Part shown: in pieces, positions 8,480 to 17,638 of the stretch
Position numbering within the stretch: the stretch's first letter is position 1
Layout: every line of letters starts with the position of its first letter
Source of the DNA: Hymenobacter psoromatis
Lineage (GTDB): Bacteria; Bacteroidota; Bacteroidia; Cytophagales; Hymenobacteraceae
Assembly: GCF_020012125.1 (NCBI RefSeq)
Contig: NZ_JAIFAG010000001.1
Span: 4,340,001 to 4,404,000, forward strand
Length of the DNA stretch: 64,000 nt
Reading direction: 5' to 3'
Program-made: the position numbers and the translations under genes
The notes under the pieces: model-generated
Told to the model about the DNA's origin: nothing
What the model saw: the letters and a program-made list of their open reading frames with translations, nothing else
Database searches by the model: none

Positions 8480-10330
8480 TCATTCAGTGTCAATCGCAGG
8501 AGGAACGGTGTGAGGGGTAAGCGGTGGACTAGGTTGCAAAAAATCATAAAGCATGTCAAGTTTGATACGGACTTCTGGGTCAAGCTCCGCTGGCTCAACA
8601 AAAGGAATCAACTCATAAAAATTAGTCTTGAATAGACGAGTGGACAACTTCAATTGTTGCGCATAATAACCCAGCACTGGGTCGAGGAAATCATCCGAGA
8701 GTTTAGCTGTATGCCACCAAGTAGAATCTAGGTCCGCTAAGTAACGAGGTGCTACGTTCTGTTCAATAGCTTTTTCCATCACTTTCACCCGGCTTTCACT
8801 GAATAAGTCGGGGCGGGTGCCTTGTGCGTAACGACGCAAGACAGTAGGGGTAGCGAAATAATTCTCGATTTCACGGCGCTCCCATTGAAGTACGGTTACG
8901 GGAGCGTCTGGAGAAATTCCTGTATCAAGGCGGTCAAACAATGCTAGCCCCCTTAGATGAGGCAAATTGGCTTTTAGTGCTTGGAAATTGCCAATTGCGT
9001 GGGCTGGTCGGTTGAGGGAAACATACTGAATATTGGCCTCGGGCAGTAAGTCGGCTACGGGATGGTCGAGGCGACGGGCTAAGGCCAGAAGCAGTTGGCT
9101 GTCGGTGCTACCTTCTAGGTAGAGAACGTGGCCACGTAAGGTAGCGAGATAATACTTCTCCCAGCCAATCTCAGCCAGTGCCTTCTGCAAGTACTTGCGT
9201 TGACTAGGTTCGTTGAGTGTTCGAGTTTGGTTATTTATAACGGCCACCACAGTGTCGGCCCCAGCAGCTTCATTGAGCACTACTTCGGAATGGCTAGCAA
9301 TGAGCAATTGAGAACCCAAAGCTGTGGTCACAGATTTGAGCAACTCAAAAATCTCGCGCTGGCGAATGACTTCTAGGTGGGCATCGGGTTCATCGAGTAG
9401 CACTACTTGGCGAGGGGCCGAATAAAGATAAGCCAGCAGCAACAGGGTTTGTAGAAAGCCGCGCCCGCCGCTACTTAGGTCGTAGGTATTACCCTGCTCC
9501 CGGTAAGTAAGCTCAATAGTACCATTTTCTTCAATCAGTTGCGGCGTCCCTAACTCTACGCCGAACATGGTTTTCATATGGGCCTTTACTTGATTCCAGT
9601 AGTTCCATCCAGGTAAAGACTCGCGGAAGCCATTCTGGCGGATTTCCTCTTCTGAAAGATGCGAATAAAAACTAGCTTCTTCTGACTCGCGCCATAGACC
9701 AAAGCAAATGTTCCGTAGTACATCGGCAGTTTTGCCTTCGCCAATACGGGCATTGATGGTACCTGGCACGTAGTAATCTTCACGAACGGCCAGACCCGAC
9801 ATGGGCTGTAAATAGGCTACGCGCTCAGCGGTAGCGGCTGGGTCGAGGAGCCAGGTTTGGGTAATTTCATCAAATAGAGGGCGGCAGGTAAGCGACTCTG
9901 TATTGGCGAAATCGAATTCAAATCCGCAACGCCAAGCACGTTCAAAAACTTGGACCGAGCTGTCAGAACCATCAATAGTTGGGGTGCTGGTGGTAATCCC
10001 TTCGACCAAAACTTGAATGCGAACTTTACGAGTAGTGCGGGTTTTGCCGGTAGGAGCACGCACTTGCTGGCGAAACCAGAGAAGTCGAGTAGAAGGAACC
10101 GGAAGATTAAGTAAGTCTTTTCTGTTAAGCACTACCCCAGTAATTTTAGTACCCGGTCCAGGCATCTGCCGACCTGTCCACTTTCGGACTGCGGCTTCCC
10201 ATAGAGTAAGAGCCTGCAAAATGGACGACTTGCCTGAGTTGTTAGGCCCAATAAGAACTACTCGTTCTGTCAGGTTAAAGGCAACATGTTCAAGTCGCTT
10301 AAAATTATCAATAGTGAGTCGAGTAATCAT
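8480..10330 (-). CDS. OLD-like AAA ATPase with TOPRIM nuclease region
   Basis: This 616-residue protein has Walker A GPNNSGKS at 28-35, a signature region with SSGGRGFLQTLLLLAYLY, Walker B VVLLDEPDAHLE (about 310) and the switch His in LLIASHSE. A C-terminal TOPRIM-like part begins near 400 (HVLYLEGSTDSQLLLALA). This order matches class 1 OLD-family ATP-dependent nucleases, many of which are phage-defence proteins. Its base composition is visibly more AT-rich than its neighbours, suggesting transfer. No obvious partner gene is attached, as expected for a stand-alone class 1 OLD. ATG 10330 is a natural start. The nuclease activity is inferred from family. Confidence 0.85.
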   Translation of the reverse strand: MITRLTIDNFKRLEHVAFNLTERVVLIGPNNSGKSSILQALTLWEAAVRKWTGRQMPGPGTKITGVVLNRKDLLNLPVPSTRLLWFRQQVRAPTGKTRTTRKVRIQVLVEGITTSTPTIDGSDSSVQVFERAWRCGFEFDFANTESLTCRPLFDEITQTWLLDPAATAERVAYLQPMSGLAVREDYYVPGTINARIGEGKTADVLRNICFGLWRESEEASFYSHLSEEEIRQNGFRESLPGWNYWNQVKAHMKTMFGVELGTPQLIEENGTIELTYREQGNTYDLSSGGRGFLQTLLLLAYLYSAPRQVVLLDEPDAHLEVIRQREIFELLKSVTTALGSQLLIASHSEVVLNEAAGADTVVAVINNQTRTLNEPSQRKYLQKALAEIGWEKYYLATLRGHVLYLEGSTDSQLLLALARRLDHPVADLLPEANIQYVSLNRPAHAIGNFQALKANLPHLRGLALFDRLDTGISPDAPVTVLQWERREIENYFATPTVLRRYAQGTRPDLFSESRVKVMEKAIEQNVAPRYLADLDSTWWHTAKLSDDFLDPVLGYYAQQLKLSTRLFKTNFYELIPFVEPAELDPEVRIKLDMLYDFLQPSPPLTPHTVPPAIDTE

Positions 10331-10416
10331 GGGTAAAAAAACGCTAGTTAGGGGCGGCGGGCGTGAGACGAAAGTACGTGTCAGCTATTGAAGGAAACCA
10401 ACCCAGTTACCCCCAT

Positions 10417-10592
10417 CTACCCCAGCCGCGCCAGCAGCTCAAACAGCGGCTGGTTGACGTAGTAGTTGCTTTTGCCCAGCTTGTGTTTTTGCAGCAGGCC
10501 ACCGGGTTCGGCGAGCTGGTTGAGGTAGTTGGCGGCGGTGAGGTGGCTCACTTTCAGTTTTTGCTGCACGAACTCGACACGGGTGTAGGGGT
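10417..10592 (-). pseudogene. C-terminal remnant of a Fic-family protein
   Basis: The minus strand has an open frame ending in TAG (10417-10419) that reads ...TRVEFVQQKLKVSHLTAANY, then LNQLAE and NYYVNQPLFELLARLG. This matches the C-terminal winged-helix end common in Fic (AMPylating) proteins. Nothing of the catalytic HPFxxGNGR part is present. The coding match stops where the inverted repeat at 10585 begins, so the rest was lost or displaced there. Confidence 0.6.
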
Positions 10593-10694
10593 AGGGTAGG
10601 GCTTCATGTAAAGAAAAGGCTGGTTTGCTTTACATGAGTGGCAACATGTGCCTAGCAAACCGGCCTTTTCTTCACATGAAGCCCCTACCCCTAT
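10585..10694. repeat. Long imperfect inverted repeat between two gene remnants
   Basis: Arms of about 42 bases (10585-10629 and 10652-10694) share TAGGGCTTCATGTAAAGAAA-type sequence and end outward in GGGGTAGGG/CCCTACCCC. The spacer is 22 bases. It separates the Fic remnant from an esterase remnant, both on the minus strand. Confidence 0.8.
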
Positions 10695-10861
10695 GAAAAC
10701 CCATTCAACTGACTCTGCGCCAAGCCGGGCCACGCCTCCGCGGCCGGGTTGCCTTTACGCAGGCCGTAGCCGTGGCCGCCTTTGGGCGCAACGTGAAACT
10801 CGAAGGGAATTTTGTTGGCCCGCAGCGCCACGCCCAGGCTGAAAAGATGTATGTGGGTCGT
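10691..10861 (-). pseudogene. C-terminal remnant of an alpha/beta-hydrolase esterase
   Basis: The minus strand reads SLGVALRANKIPFEFHVAPK, then GGHGYGLRKGNPAAEAWPGL and a TAG stop at 10691-10693. The GGHG(Y/F)GL motif contains the catalytic His of acetylxylan-esterase-like hydrolases. Only about 55 codons are recognisable, and a frame break appears upstream (a DFVVSDDPH-like stretch lies in another frame). The stop codon sits at the outer edge of the inverted repeat. Confidence 0.6.
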
Positions 10862-11075
10862 CGCTGACTACGAAATCCATGCCTTCGGTTTGTGTTGAGA
10901 AGCGCTAAATCTTGCGCCAGAATATGCGCCCGTGCGTAAATTTTAGTAACTTGGTTAAGCTGGGTATTAACTGCGCAACCCGTTGCAAAAAGGCTCGTTA
11001 GGAATAGCGGCCTGGGCCAAAGCGAAGGCTTTGGGTAGCTGGGAAGCTATTTCTTTCTCCCTTCTTTCAAATGCT

Positions 11076-12149
11076 ATGTTTGATACCTCGCTTTCCTGGC
11101 TGCCCATCATCCTGACGATTTTTTTTGTTGTCTTTTTCGGCCGTATTTTTCTGCGCTACCGCAATTCCCGCCGGCTCCTGCGGCAGGGTGACTTGGGCGT
11201 GGGCGACGTTGTATCGTGCTCCCAAACCGGCGTTACTGTCAATAGTCAGCCCGAAATGCGGGTGGTAGTCAACCTGGAAAACGTGGGTGGCACTCCGCGC
11301 CAAGTCGAAATCAAACAGATATTCGACCTGGGCAGCATCCCCCGCGCCGGCGACCGGGTGTATACACTTACCGACCCGGCCAACCCGGCCAACGTCATCA
11401 TCGCCCCGCCCGGCACGGCGGGCCAGATTAATACGCTGCTGTCGACCAGTCCGGCAGCCACGCAGGGCACCGCTTTGCAAATTCCTGCCCTTACCACCGA
11501 CCAGGCGCAGGACATGATGGCCCTGACGCCAGAGCTGCAAAAAACCGGCAAGCTGGGCGTAGTGAAGCTGGTGAGCGTAACCCCAATGGGGGGCGGTGCT
11601 ACCCAGTTTGTGGCCGATGTAGAGGCCATCGGCCAGCCGCCCCGGCGCGTTACCTTCACGCAGGTAGTACACGGGCCGGTGCCCGCCGCCGGCACCCGCA
11701 ACTACGTGTTCATTGACCAGAATAATCCGGCTATCCTGGCCCTAGTGCCGCCCTCGCTGCTGGCTGGCCACACGCTGCCGACTGGGGCCAACCGCCTCGA
11801 CCCGCTGGTGCTCGGCCCCCAGATGTTGCGCGACGGTGCCAAGGCCAGCGGCCTCGTAACCAGCTCCCAGGAGGTGCCGCTCGGCGATGCCGCCCTGGCG
11901 GCTAAGGGCATTACCAAGTGGGAGATGGGCATTACCATAACGCCCGCAAACGGCACGCCCGCCTACCCGGCCACCCTCACCATCTCGCTACTCACCCAGG
12001 AGCGCGTGGCCCGCATCACGCCCGTGGGTACCCAACTACCCCTGCGCTACGACTCGCTCGACCCGCAGACGTTTTCTATCGATAGCATTGCGATGGGTTA
12101 CCCCGACCCGTATGCCGACCTGCTGAAAATAGTGCAGGGCAACCGCTAA
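11076..12149 (+). CDS. Membrane-anchored protein with three internal repeats
   Basis: I chose ATG 11076 because it places a single membrane helix (about 8-27, LPIILTIFFVVFFGRIFL) at the N-terminus. The frame stays open upstream to a TTG at 10983. The rest is soluble and seems to be three copies of a domain of about 75-90 residues: GDVVSCSQTGVTVN...VYTLTDPANPANVIIAPPG, then GVVKLVSVTPMGGG...YVFIDQNNPAILALVPPS, then ASGLVTSSQEVPLG...LRYDSLDPQTFSIDS. Each has a beta-rich pattern ending in a DP/NP turn. I do not recognise the family; a DUF3592-like beta domain is a guess. Confidence 0.6.
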   Translation: MFDTSLSWLPIILTIFFVVFFGRIFLRYRNSRRLLRQGDLGVGDVVSCSQTGVTVNSQPEMRVVVNLENVGGTPRQVEIKQIFDLGSIPRAGDRVYTLTDPANPANVIIAPPGTAGQINTLLSTSPAATQGTALQIPALTTDQAQDMMALTPELQKTGKLGVVKLVSVTPMGGGATQFVADVEAIGQPPRRVTFTQVVHGPVPAAGTRNYVFIDQNNPAILALVPPSLLAGHTLPTGANRLDPLVLGPQMLRDGAKASGLVTSSQEVPLGDAALAAKGITKWEMGITITPANGTPAYPATLTISLLTQERVARITPVGTQLPLRYDSLDPQTFSIDSIAMGYPDPYADLLKIVQGNR

Positions 12150-12184
12150 GCAGGCCCGGTAGCCTACCCCGTCAGTTTTAGTGG

Positions 12185-12248
12185 GTTGCTGCCTGCCAAA
12201 GCCGATGAGGCGCTAAGCGGCCTCCGAGGCTTTGGCAGGTGGCGCAAC
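12185..12248. terminator. Hairpin between convergent genes
   Basis: Stem parts CCTGCCAAAGCC/GGCTTTGGCAGG and GAGGC/GCCTC, with outer GTTGC/GCAAC, lie 36 bases after the triple-repeat gene. They probably end transcription from that side. Confidence 0.55.
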
Positions 12249-12360
12249 ACATGCAAGCGGCGCGCTTTTCGGCCATCAGCGCGTTCGCGAAGGCCATTAC
12301 AACGTAGTTCGACCCGTGGTACACGCCTACCTGGCCGTAGGCCACCCCGGCGGCCGCGTG
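12240..12360 (-). other. Coding-like stretch after the AsmA-like stop
   Basis: Directly after the TAG of the AsmA-like gene, in the same frame, the minus strand reads AAGVAYGQVGVYHGSNYVVM, then AFANALMAEKRAA, with GC-rich third positions. No start codon or recognisable family is seen. It may be the worn end of an older gene or chance coding in GC-rich DNA. Confidence 0.25.
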
Positions 12361-14544
12361 CTAGCGGGTACCGGCGGGGGGTAGGGGCGTGGGGTCCGAC
12401 GATTGGCTAAAGTGCTGGGCCAGTTTGTCGGGCACGCCCACACTTTGCAGTAGCCCGCACAGCAGCCCCTGCCGCCACGCCGTGAAGGTCGAAAACTGAA
12501 GCTCGCGCCGCGAGGACATCTGGCCCACCACGAAGCGCCCGCCGGGCCGCGGGTTCTGGTCGCGGATGACCAGGCCATTCACCAGCCCGCTCTTCATGCG
12601 GTTGAGAAACGTCTTTTTCACCTCCCCGTTTTTGTAGCCCAGAAAATCGATTTTCAAGTCGGTGTACGTAGCCTCGACGGGGCCGCTGACGCGCTGGCGG
12701 TCAAGTCGCTCATCAAAAACAATGCGTTGCAGCCGGCCGCTTTTGAAGGTGATAAGCCGGGTAGGGGTAGTAACGGAGTTGAGCAGGCTGAGCGGCGCCG
12801 GCCCAAACGTGCCCCACAGGTGCTGGCGGCCCTGCGGGTCGAGCAGCGAAGTAGTGAGGTGAATCTCGGCCCGGCACTGGTTCTGCAAGTAGCCGGTGGC
12901 CTCGCCGGTGAGCGGGTGGGCCTGGCTCATGCGGCGCGGGTCGTTGCTGACGTTGCGCAGTGTAGCGTTCAGGCGGTTGATGACGAACGTGCCCGGCAGG
13001 GGCGTGCGGGCGCTGCGGTATACGGCCGCGATGGTGCCGCCGCGCAGGTCGAGCCGACGCACGTCGAGGTGGGCGCGCAGGCGGCGCATATTCTCGGGTG
13101 TCATGCTGGAGGGGCTCTTATTGATGGGCCCGCGGCCGTCGCTGCGCGTTTCGAGGTAAGGCCGCTCGGCCACCACGCGCGCAATCTGAAGGTGGCTGTC
13201 GTCGGAGAGCTGGTCGAAGTTAAAGCCTTCTGCCCGCAGTTCCGGAATGAGAATGCGCAGCAGGGTAGTCTGGTAGCCGCTGCGGCGGTTGAGCTGCGCC
13301 GCCGACAGCGTGGGCCGCAGCGCCAGCCCGGTGAGGCGCAGCGCTTTTTCATCCGTATTCAGCAGCGCGTGCTCAATACTGGCTAGGTAAACCGGCGGCT
13401 GAAACGTGGCCGTGATGCGCCCCGTGTGCCCTACCCAGCTGCGGGCGTAGAGCACGCGCCGGCTGCCCGGCTGCCCGGCGGCCGAGTCGATGCGGAGCCC
13501 GCGCGCCACCCCAAAGAGCTGCCGCACCGCCGGCTTTTCGCCCACGCCCACCACCCCCAGGTAGCCATCGCGGATGGCCAGCTGCCGCACATCGGCTTGG
13601 TTAAACAGCGGCCGGAGTAGCTTCCAGAGCGGCGGCGGTGCCTGCGCGGGCGGCTTAAATGCAAGGGCAGGGGTAGTGAGCAGCGCCGAGTCGGCGCGCA
13701 GGCGGTGCAGGTGCTGCCAGGCCGCCGCCCGCAGCCCCCGCACCCGCAGGCCGGGTAGGGTGAATGATATGCGCACTGCCCCCGGCTTACCCTGCCCCAG
13801 CGCGGGTGGCGCAATCCGCAGCGAGTCGAGCCCGAAAAACTGCCGGTCGCTGGAAAAATCAACCAGCCGCGCCGTAAGCGTGTGCCCGCCCAGCTTACCC
13901 GCGGGCTGCCGCAGCACGGCCCGCCACCCCGCCGCAAAGGCCAGCCGCTGGGTGTCGGCCGCGCCGGCGGTGGTAATCAGCAGGTCGCGAGCGCTCACTT
14001 CCGCTTCGCGCAGCTGCCCCGTGGGCGCATTGGCTGGCCCAAAGCTGCCGCTCGCGTGGCGCAACGCCAGGTAGCCCAGCCGCAGCGGGCGTTGCTGGTA
14101 AGAGGGAGGGGTAGGGTGCGGCCCGGGCCGCCGGGCCAGGGCCGCCACATCGAGGCGCAGCGAGTCGAGGGTCAGGCTGTCGATGGGCGCAGTGCGGCCG
14201 CGCAGCAGCGCCAGCAGGCCCACGCCGCTCAGGTCGAGGCAAGCCAGGCGGGCCGTGAGGCGGGGCAGCGTATCGGCTACTTGCTCGGTAGCGGGGCGGA
14301 GTGCCACGCCCCGCAAGTGCAGGCTGCGCGCCAGCAGCTCGGTATGCAGGCCGGCCACGTGCAGCGCGTACTGGCCGTGGGTTTGGGTAGCTACTGCTTT
14401 TTCCAGCTTGCCGCGCAGCCAGGGGTCGAGGCCCCATTTCAGCCAGCCCAGCGCGGCCAGCACCAGCAGTCCTAAGCTGAGTAATGCCCAGCGGCCCCAG
14501 CGGTGTGGAGCCGGCGCGGGAGGAGGGGTAGGGAAATCAGACAC
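12361..14544 (-). CDS. AsmA-like large periplasmic protein with N-terminal anchor
   Basis: I set the start at GTG 14544 (VSDFPTPPPAPAPHRW); a TTG 20 codons earlier is also open. A basic segment is followed by a membrane helix (WALLSLGLLVLAALGWLKWG), then LDPWLRGKLEKAVATQTHGQYA and about 670 residues rich in beta-strand repeats with LDSLRL, LDLSGV and VRRLDLRGG motifs. This is typical of AsmA/DUF748-type proteins that bridge the envelope and affect lipid transport. The C-terminal part has the AsmA-like sequence LTSLLDPQGRQHLWGTFGPA. It is encoded alone on the minus strand, downstream of ppk1. The family call is by architecture and is not certain. Confidence 0.65.
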   Translation of the reverse strand: MSDFPTPPPAPAPHRWGRWALLSLGLLVLAALGWLKWGLDPWLRGKLEKAVATQTHGQYALHVAGLHTELLARSLHLRGVALRPATEQVADTLPRLTARLACLDLSGVGLLALLRGRTAPIDSLTLDSLRLDVAALARRPGPHPTPPSYQQRPLRLGYLALRHASGSFGPANAPTGQLREAEVSARDLLITTAGAADTQRLAFAAGWRAVLRQPAGKLGGHTLTARLVDFSSDRQFFGLDSLRIAPPALGQGKPGAVRISFTLPGLRVRGLRAAAWQHLHRLRADSALLTTPALAFKPPAQAPPPLWKLLRPLFNQADVRQLAIRDGYLGVVGVGEKPAVRQLFGVARGLRIDSAAGQPGSRRVLYARSWVGHTGRITATFQPPVYLASIEHALLNTDEKALRLTGLALRPTLSAAQLNRRSGYQTTLLRILIPELRAEGFNFDQLSDDSHLQIARVVAERPYLETRSDGRGPINKSPSSMTPENMRRLRAHLDVRRLDLRGGTIAAVYRSARTPLPGTFVINRLNATLRNVSNDPRRMSQAHPLTGEATGYLQNQCRAEIHLTTSLLDPQGRQHLWGTFGPAPLSLLNSVTTPTRLITFKSGRLQRIVFDERLDRQRVSGPVEATYTDLKIDFLGYKNGEVKKTFLNRMKSGLVNGLVIRDQNPRPGGRFVVGQMSSRRELQFSTFTAWRQGLLCGLLQSVGVPDKLAQHFSQSSDPTPLPPAGTR

Positions 14545-14725
14545 GGTGCCAGACTGAGCTGCTCCTAACGAAAAAGCGGGGGGTAGGGGTTGCCCAGCCC
14601 CCAATTTTTCTCCCCGAACAACTCCTCCAGGAACCAGCTTCAGCCTCTTTAAATTACCTGAGAATTACGTGCAGGACGTGCTTCAGTCCAAAAACGGCCG
14701 CTTATGCCAACTTGCCGGGCGCCAG

Positions 14726-16822
14726 CTACTTGGCCCGCCGCCTACCCCCTAGTTTTTTCAGGTACTGATACTGCGCTTCCTGGGCGCGCACCGTAGGCTC
14801 GGCCGGGCCGGGGGGACTCGGGAGCTGGTTGGCAAAGTCGCGGGCCTTCACGTTGTCCTGGCGCTCCAGGTCGAGCAGGTGGCGGACCTGGGCGCGCAGG
14901 GCTTCATCCAGGATAGGAAAGGCGACTTCCACCCGCCGGTCGAGGTTGCGGGTCATCCAGTCGGCGGAGGAAAGGTAGACTTTTTCCGCGCCGCCGTTGC
15001 CGAATACGTAGATGCGGGCGTGCTCCAGGTAGCGGTCCAGCAGGCCGCGCTGCCGAATGGTGTCACTCAGGCCCGCCTCGCCGGGCAGCAGGCAGCCAAT
15101 GCCCCGGATGAGCAGCTCGATGCGCACGCCGGCCCGGCTGGCCTTGTAGAGCGCGGCAATCAGCTCGGGGTCTTCCAGCGAATTCACTTTCAGAATAACG
15201 TAGGCATCCTCGCCCTTTTTGGCGCGGGCCATCTCGGCTGCCAGCAGCGCCAGCAATTGCGAGCGCAGTGTAAACGGGGCCACCAGCAGGTGATGCAAAT
15301 CCTGCGGCTCCTGGCCGGTGATAAAGTAGCGAAAAACCTGGTCTACCTCGACCGTAAGCTTCTCATTGGCAGTGAATAAGCCGTGGTCGGCGTAGAGGCC
15401 GGCGGTGGCCTCGTTGAAGTTGCCGGTGCTGAGGTAGGCGTAGTGCCGGGGCACGTCGGTGGCCTCGTCGCGGCGCACGAGGAGCAGCAGCTTGGCGTGG
15501 CACTTCAACTCGGGCGGCGTGAGGATGACGTGCGCGCCGGCCCGCCGCAGCTTCTCGGCCCACTGAATATTGCTTTCCTCATCAAAGCGCGCTTTCAGCT
15601 CCACCACGGCCGTGACTTGCTTGCCGTGGCGCACGGCCCGCAGCAGGGCTTTGGCCACCGCGCTCTTGGGGGCCACGCGGTAGAGCGTGATGCTGATGGC
15701 GCTCACTCGTGGGTCGTGGGCGGCCTCGCGCAGCAGGCGCGGCACCGGGTCGAAGCTCTGGTAGGGCAGGTGCAGCAGGTGGTCGGCCCTGGCCAGGGCG
15801 GGCAGCAGCGGGCCGGTGCGGGGCAGGGTAGGGGCCGGTAGTGCGGGCTGGGCGGGGTACGATAAATCCGCTCGCCCAAAGTCGGGGAAGCCAAAAAAGT
15901 CGCGGAAATTGTGGTAGCGGCTGCCTTCCACCAGCTCCTCGTCCGCAATACCGGTTTTCTCCTTAATGGCTTGCAGCACAGGAGCCGGCACGGCGGGGTC
16001 GTAGAGCAGGCGGGCGGGGTAGCCGGTGGCGCGCTTGGCCAGGCTGCTCTTGATTTTGGTCAGCAAATCGCCCGATACTTCCTCCTCAATATCCAGCTCG
16101 GCATCGCGGCTCAGCTTAATGGAATTGACCTGCACCCGCCCGAAACCCGGAAACAGGCTGGCGGCCCCGGCCCGCACCACATCGTCCAGAAACAGCACCA
16201 GGTGCGGGTCGGCCGCGGTGCCCGCGCCGCCCGGCAGCGCCACGAAGCGCCCGCCGTGGCGCTTGGTAGGCAGCTCCATCACCACCACGCGCCCGGTATC
16301 GGCCTTCTTCTTACCCTGCTTGTCCTGCTCTAGTGGCTCGGTCAGGTAAAACGTGAGGTACACCGCCTGGTCTTTCAAAAAGAGCTGGTGCAGGGTCTCA
16401 TCTAATATAATAGGTGAAAGCAGGTCGCGCACTTTCGCCTCAAAATAGCCTTTCACCCACGCGCATTGGGTTTCCGTCAGCTCCTCCGACGTCACCAGCC
16501 GAATGCCCGCCACTTGCAGGGCGGGTAGTAACTCTTCCCGATAAGTGCGCCCAAATTCCTCCTGCTGACGCTGCATCTCGGCCAGCACGGCAGCTAGCAC
16601 GCGCTTGGGGCGGTCTTGAGGCAGCTGGGCGCGGGTCTTCTTCTTGAGCTTGACCAGCCGCCGCAGGGTAGCCACCCGCACCTTGAAAAACTCGTCCAGA
16701 TTGGCCGAGAAGATGGCCAGAAACTTCAGCCGCTCCAGCAGCGGCACCGTGGGGCACTGCGCTTCTTGCAGCACGCGCGCATTAAAGCTCAGCCAACTAA
16801 GGTCGCGGGGTAGGGTTTTCAT
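14726..16822 (-). CDS. ppk1: Polyphosphate kinase 1
   Basis: This 698-residue protein is a full-length PPK1, which makes inorganic polyphosphate from ATP. The N-terminal PRDLSWLSFNARVLQEA, NLDEFFKVRVATLRR, the mid-protein LPYQSFDPVPRLLREAAHDP and ITLYRVAPKS are family signatures. The phosphorylated catalytic His lies in ELKCHAKLLLL (about 443). The second catalytic His is in YLEHARIYVFGNG, followed by VYLSSADWMTRNLDRRVEVAFPI. ATG 16822 gives the normal start. sixA is 140 bases upstream on the same strand, so the two may be co-transcribed. Confidence 0.97.
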   Translation of the reverse strand: MKTLPRDLSWLSFNARVLQEAQCPTVPLLERLKFLAIFSANLDEFFKVRVATLRRLVKLKKKTRAQLPQDRPKRVLAAVLAEMQRQQEEFGRTYREELLPALQVAGIRLVTSEELTETQCAWVKGYFEAKVRDLLSPIILDETLHQLFLKDQAVYLTFYLTEPLEQDKQGKKKADTGRVVVMELPTKRHGGRFVALPGGAGTAADPHLVLFLDDVVRAGAASLFPGFGRVQVNSIKLSRDAELDIEEEVSGDLLTKIKSSLAKRATGYPARLLYDPAVPAPVLQAIKEKTGIADEELVEGSRYHNFRDFFGFPDFGRADLSYPAQPALPAPTLPRTGPLLPALARADHLLHLPYQSFDPVPRLLREAAHDPRVSAISITLYRVAPKSAVAKALLRAVRHGKQVTAVVELKARFDEESNIQWAEKLRRAGAHVILTPPELKCHAKLLLLVRRDEATDVPRHYAYLSTGNFNEATAGLYADHGLFTANEKLTVEVDQVFRYFITGQEPQDLHHLLVAPFTLRSQLLALLAAEMARAKKGEDAYVILKVNSLEDPELIAALYKASRAGVRIELLIRGIGCLLPGEAGLSDTIRQRGLLDRYLEHARIYVFGNGGAEKVYLSSADWMTRNLDRRVEVAFPILDEALRAQVRHLLDLERQDNVKARDFANQLPSPPGPAEPTVRAQEAQYQYLKKLGGRRRAK

Positions 16823-16962
16823 CTAACAGGTATCAATTAACATGTAACAAGCTGATAAACACTGGCTCCCAGCGCACCCAGCGCTACCTAGTACAGCGGC
16901 TTACCCCTTCGTTTACGCAGCACCGAGGGCAACCTGCTCCGTTAAATATTACCTAATAATTG

Positions 16963-17457
16963 TTAAATGTTTTTCGGGTAATCGTAGAAGTAGAATTCAG
17001 CGTTGGCCGGCTTCACGTCGGCCCACTTGTCGGTTTGGAAGTGCAGGCAGAGGACGGCAGCAGTGGGCATTTCACCATGCAGGGGCGAGGGCGAAAGCTG
17101 GTTGGCCACGTCGGTGATGGTGGGGTTGTGGCCGGTCAGCAGCACCGACTGCGCCGCGTCGGGCTGCGCCCGAATGACGGCCAGCAGCGTCGCCACATCG
17201 GCCTGGTAAATGGTAGGCTCCACCACGATGCTGGACGAGGGAAGCTTCAGCTCGCGGGCCACCAGCACGGCGGTGCTCATGGCCCGCACGGCCGGCGAGC
17301 TTACCAGGCGGTCGAGCCGGATGCGGCGGGCGGCCAGGGCCTGGCCCATGCGCGGGGCATCGTCGCGGCCTCGGTCGTTGAGCGGGCGCTCCTGGTCGCT
17401 CAGCTCATCAAAACTCCAGCTCGACTTGGCGTGGCGCATCAGATACAAGGTTTTCAT
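16963..17457 (-). CDS. sixA: SixA-like histidine phosphatase
   Basis: This 164-residue protein starts MKTLYLMRHAKSSW with the RHA motif (8-10) of the histidine-phosphatase (phosphoglycerate mutase-like) fold. LTGHNPTI carries the second catalytic His, and the short length fits the SixA branch, which removes phosphate from phosphohistidine. Its position just upstream of ppk1, an enzyme with phosphohistidine intermediates, suggests a functional link, but this is inference. A TAGCTTCG -7-like box at 17462-17469 lies 4 bases before ATG. Confidence 0.85.
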   Translation of the reverse strand: MKTLYLMRHAKSSWSFDELSDQERPLNDRGRDDAPRMGQALAARRIRLDRLVSSPAVRAMSTAVLVARELKLPSSSIVVEPTIYQADVATLLAVIRAQPDAAQSVLLTGHNPTITDVANQLSPSPLHGEMPTAAVLCLHFQTDKWADVKPANAEFYFYDYPKNI

Positions 17458-17638
17458 GCCGCGAAGCTACTTCAGGTAGCAAGTATCAAGCAGTGAATTC
17501 TACTGCTGAATACTTAATTTTGGCCGGCTCGTTGGCGCGAAGCTGGGCGAGGGGCAAAAATGGAAGCTGCCAGTCTGGGCTGACCGGGCGCAAGGCGCGC
17601 ATCTGCCGTATACGGCCTTTCTCCTTCCTCTTTTAGTT

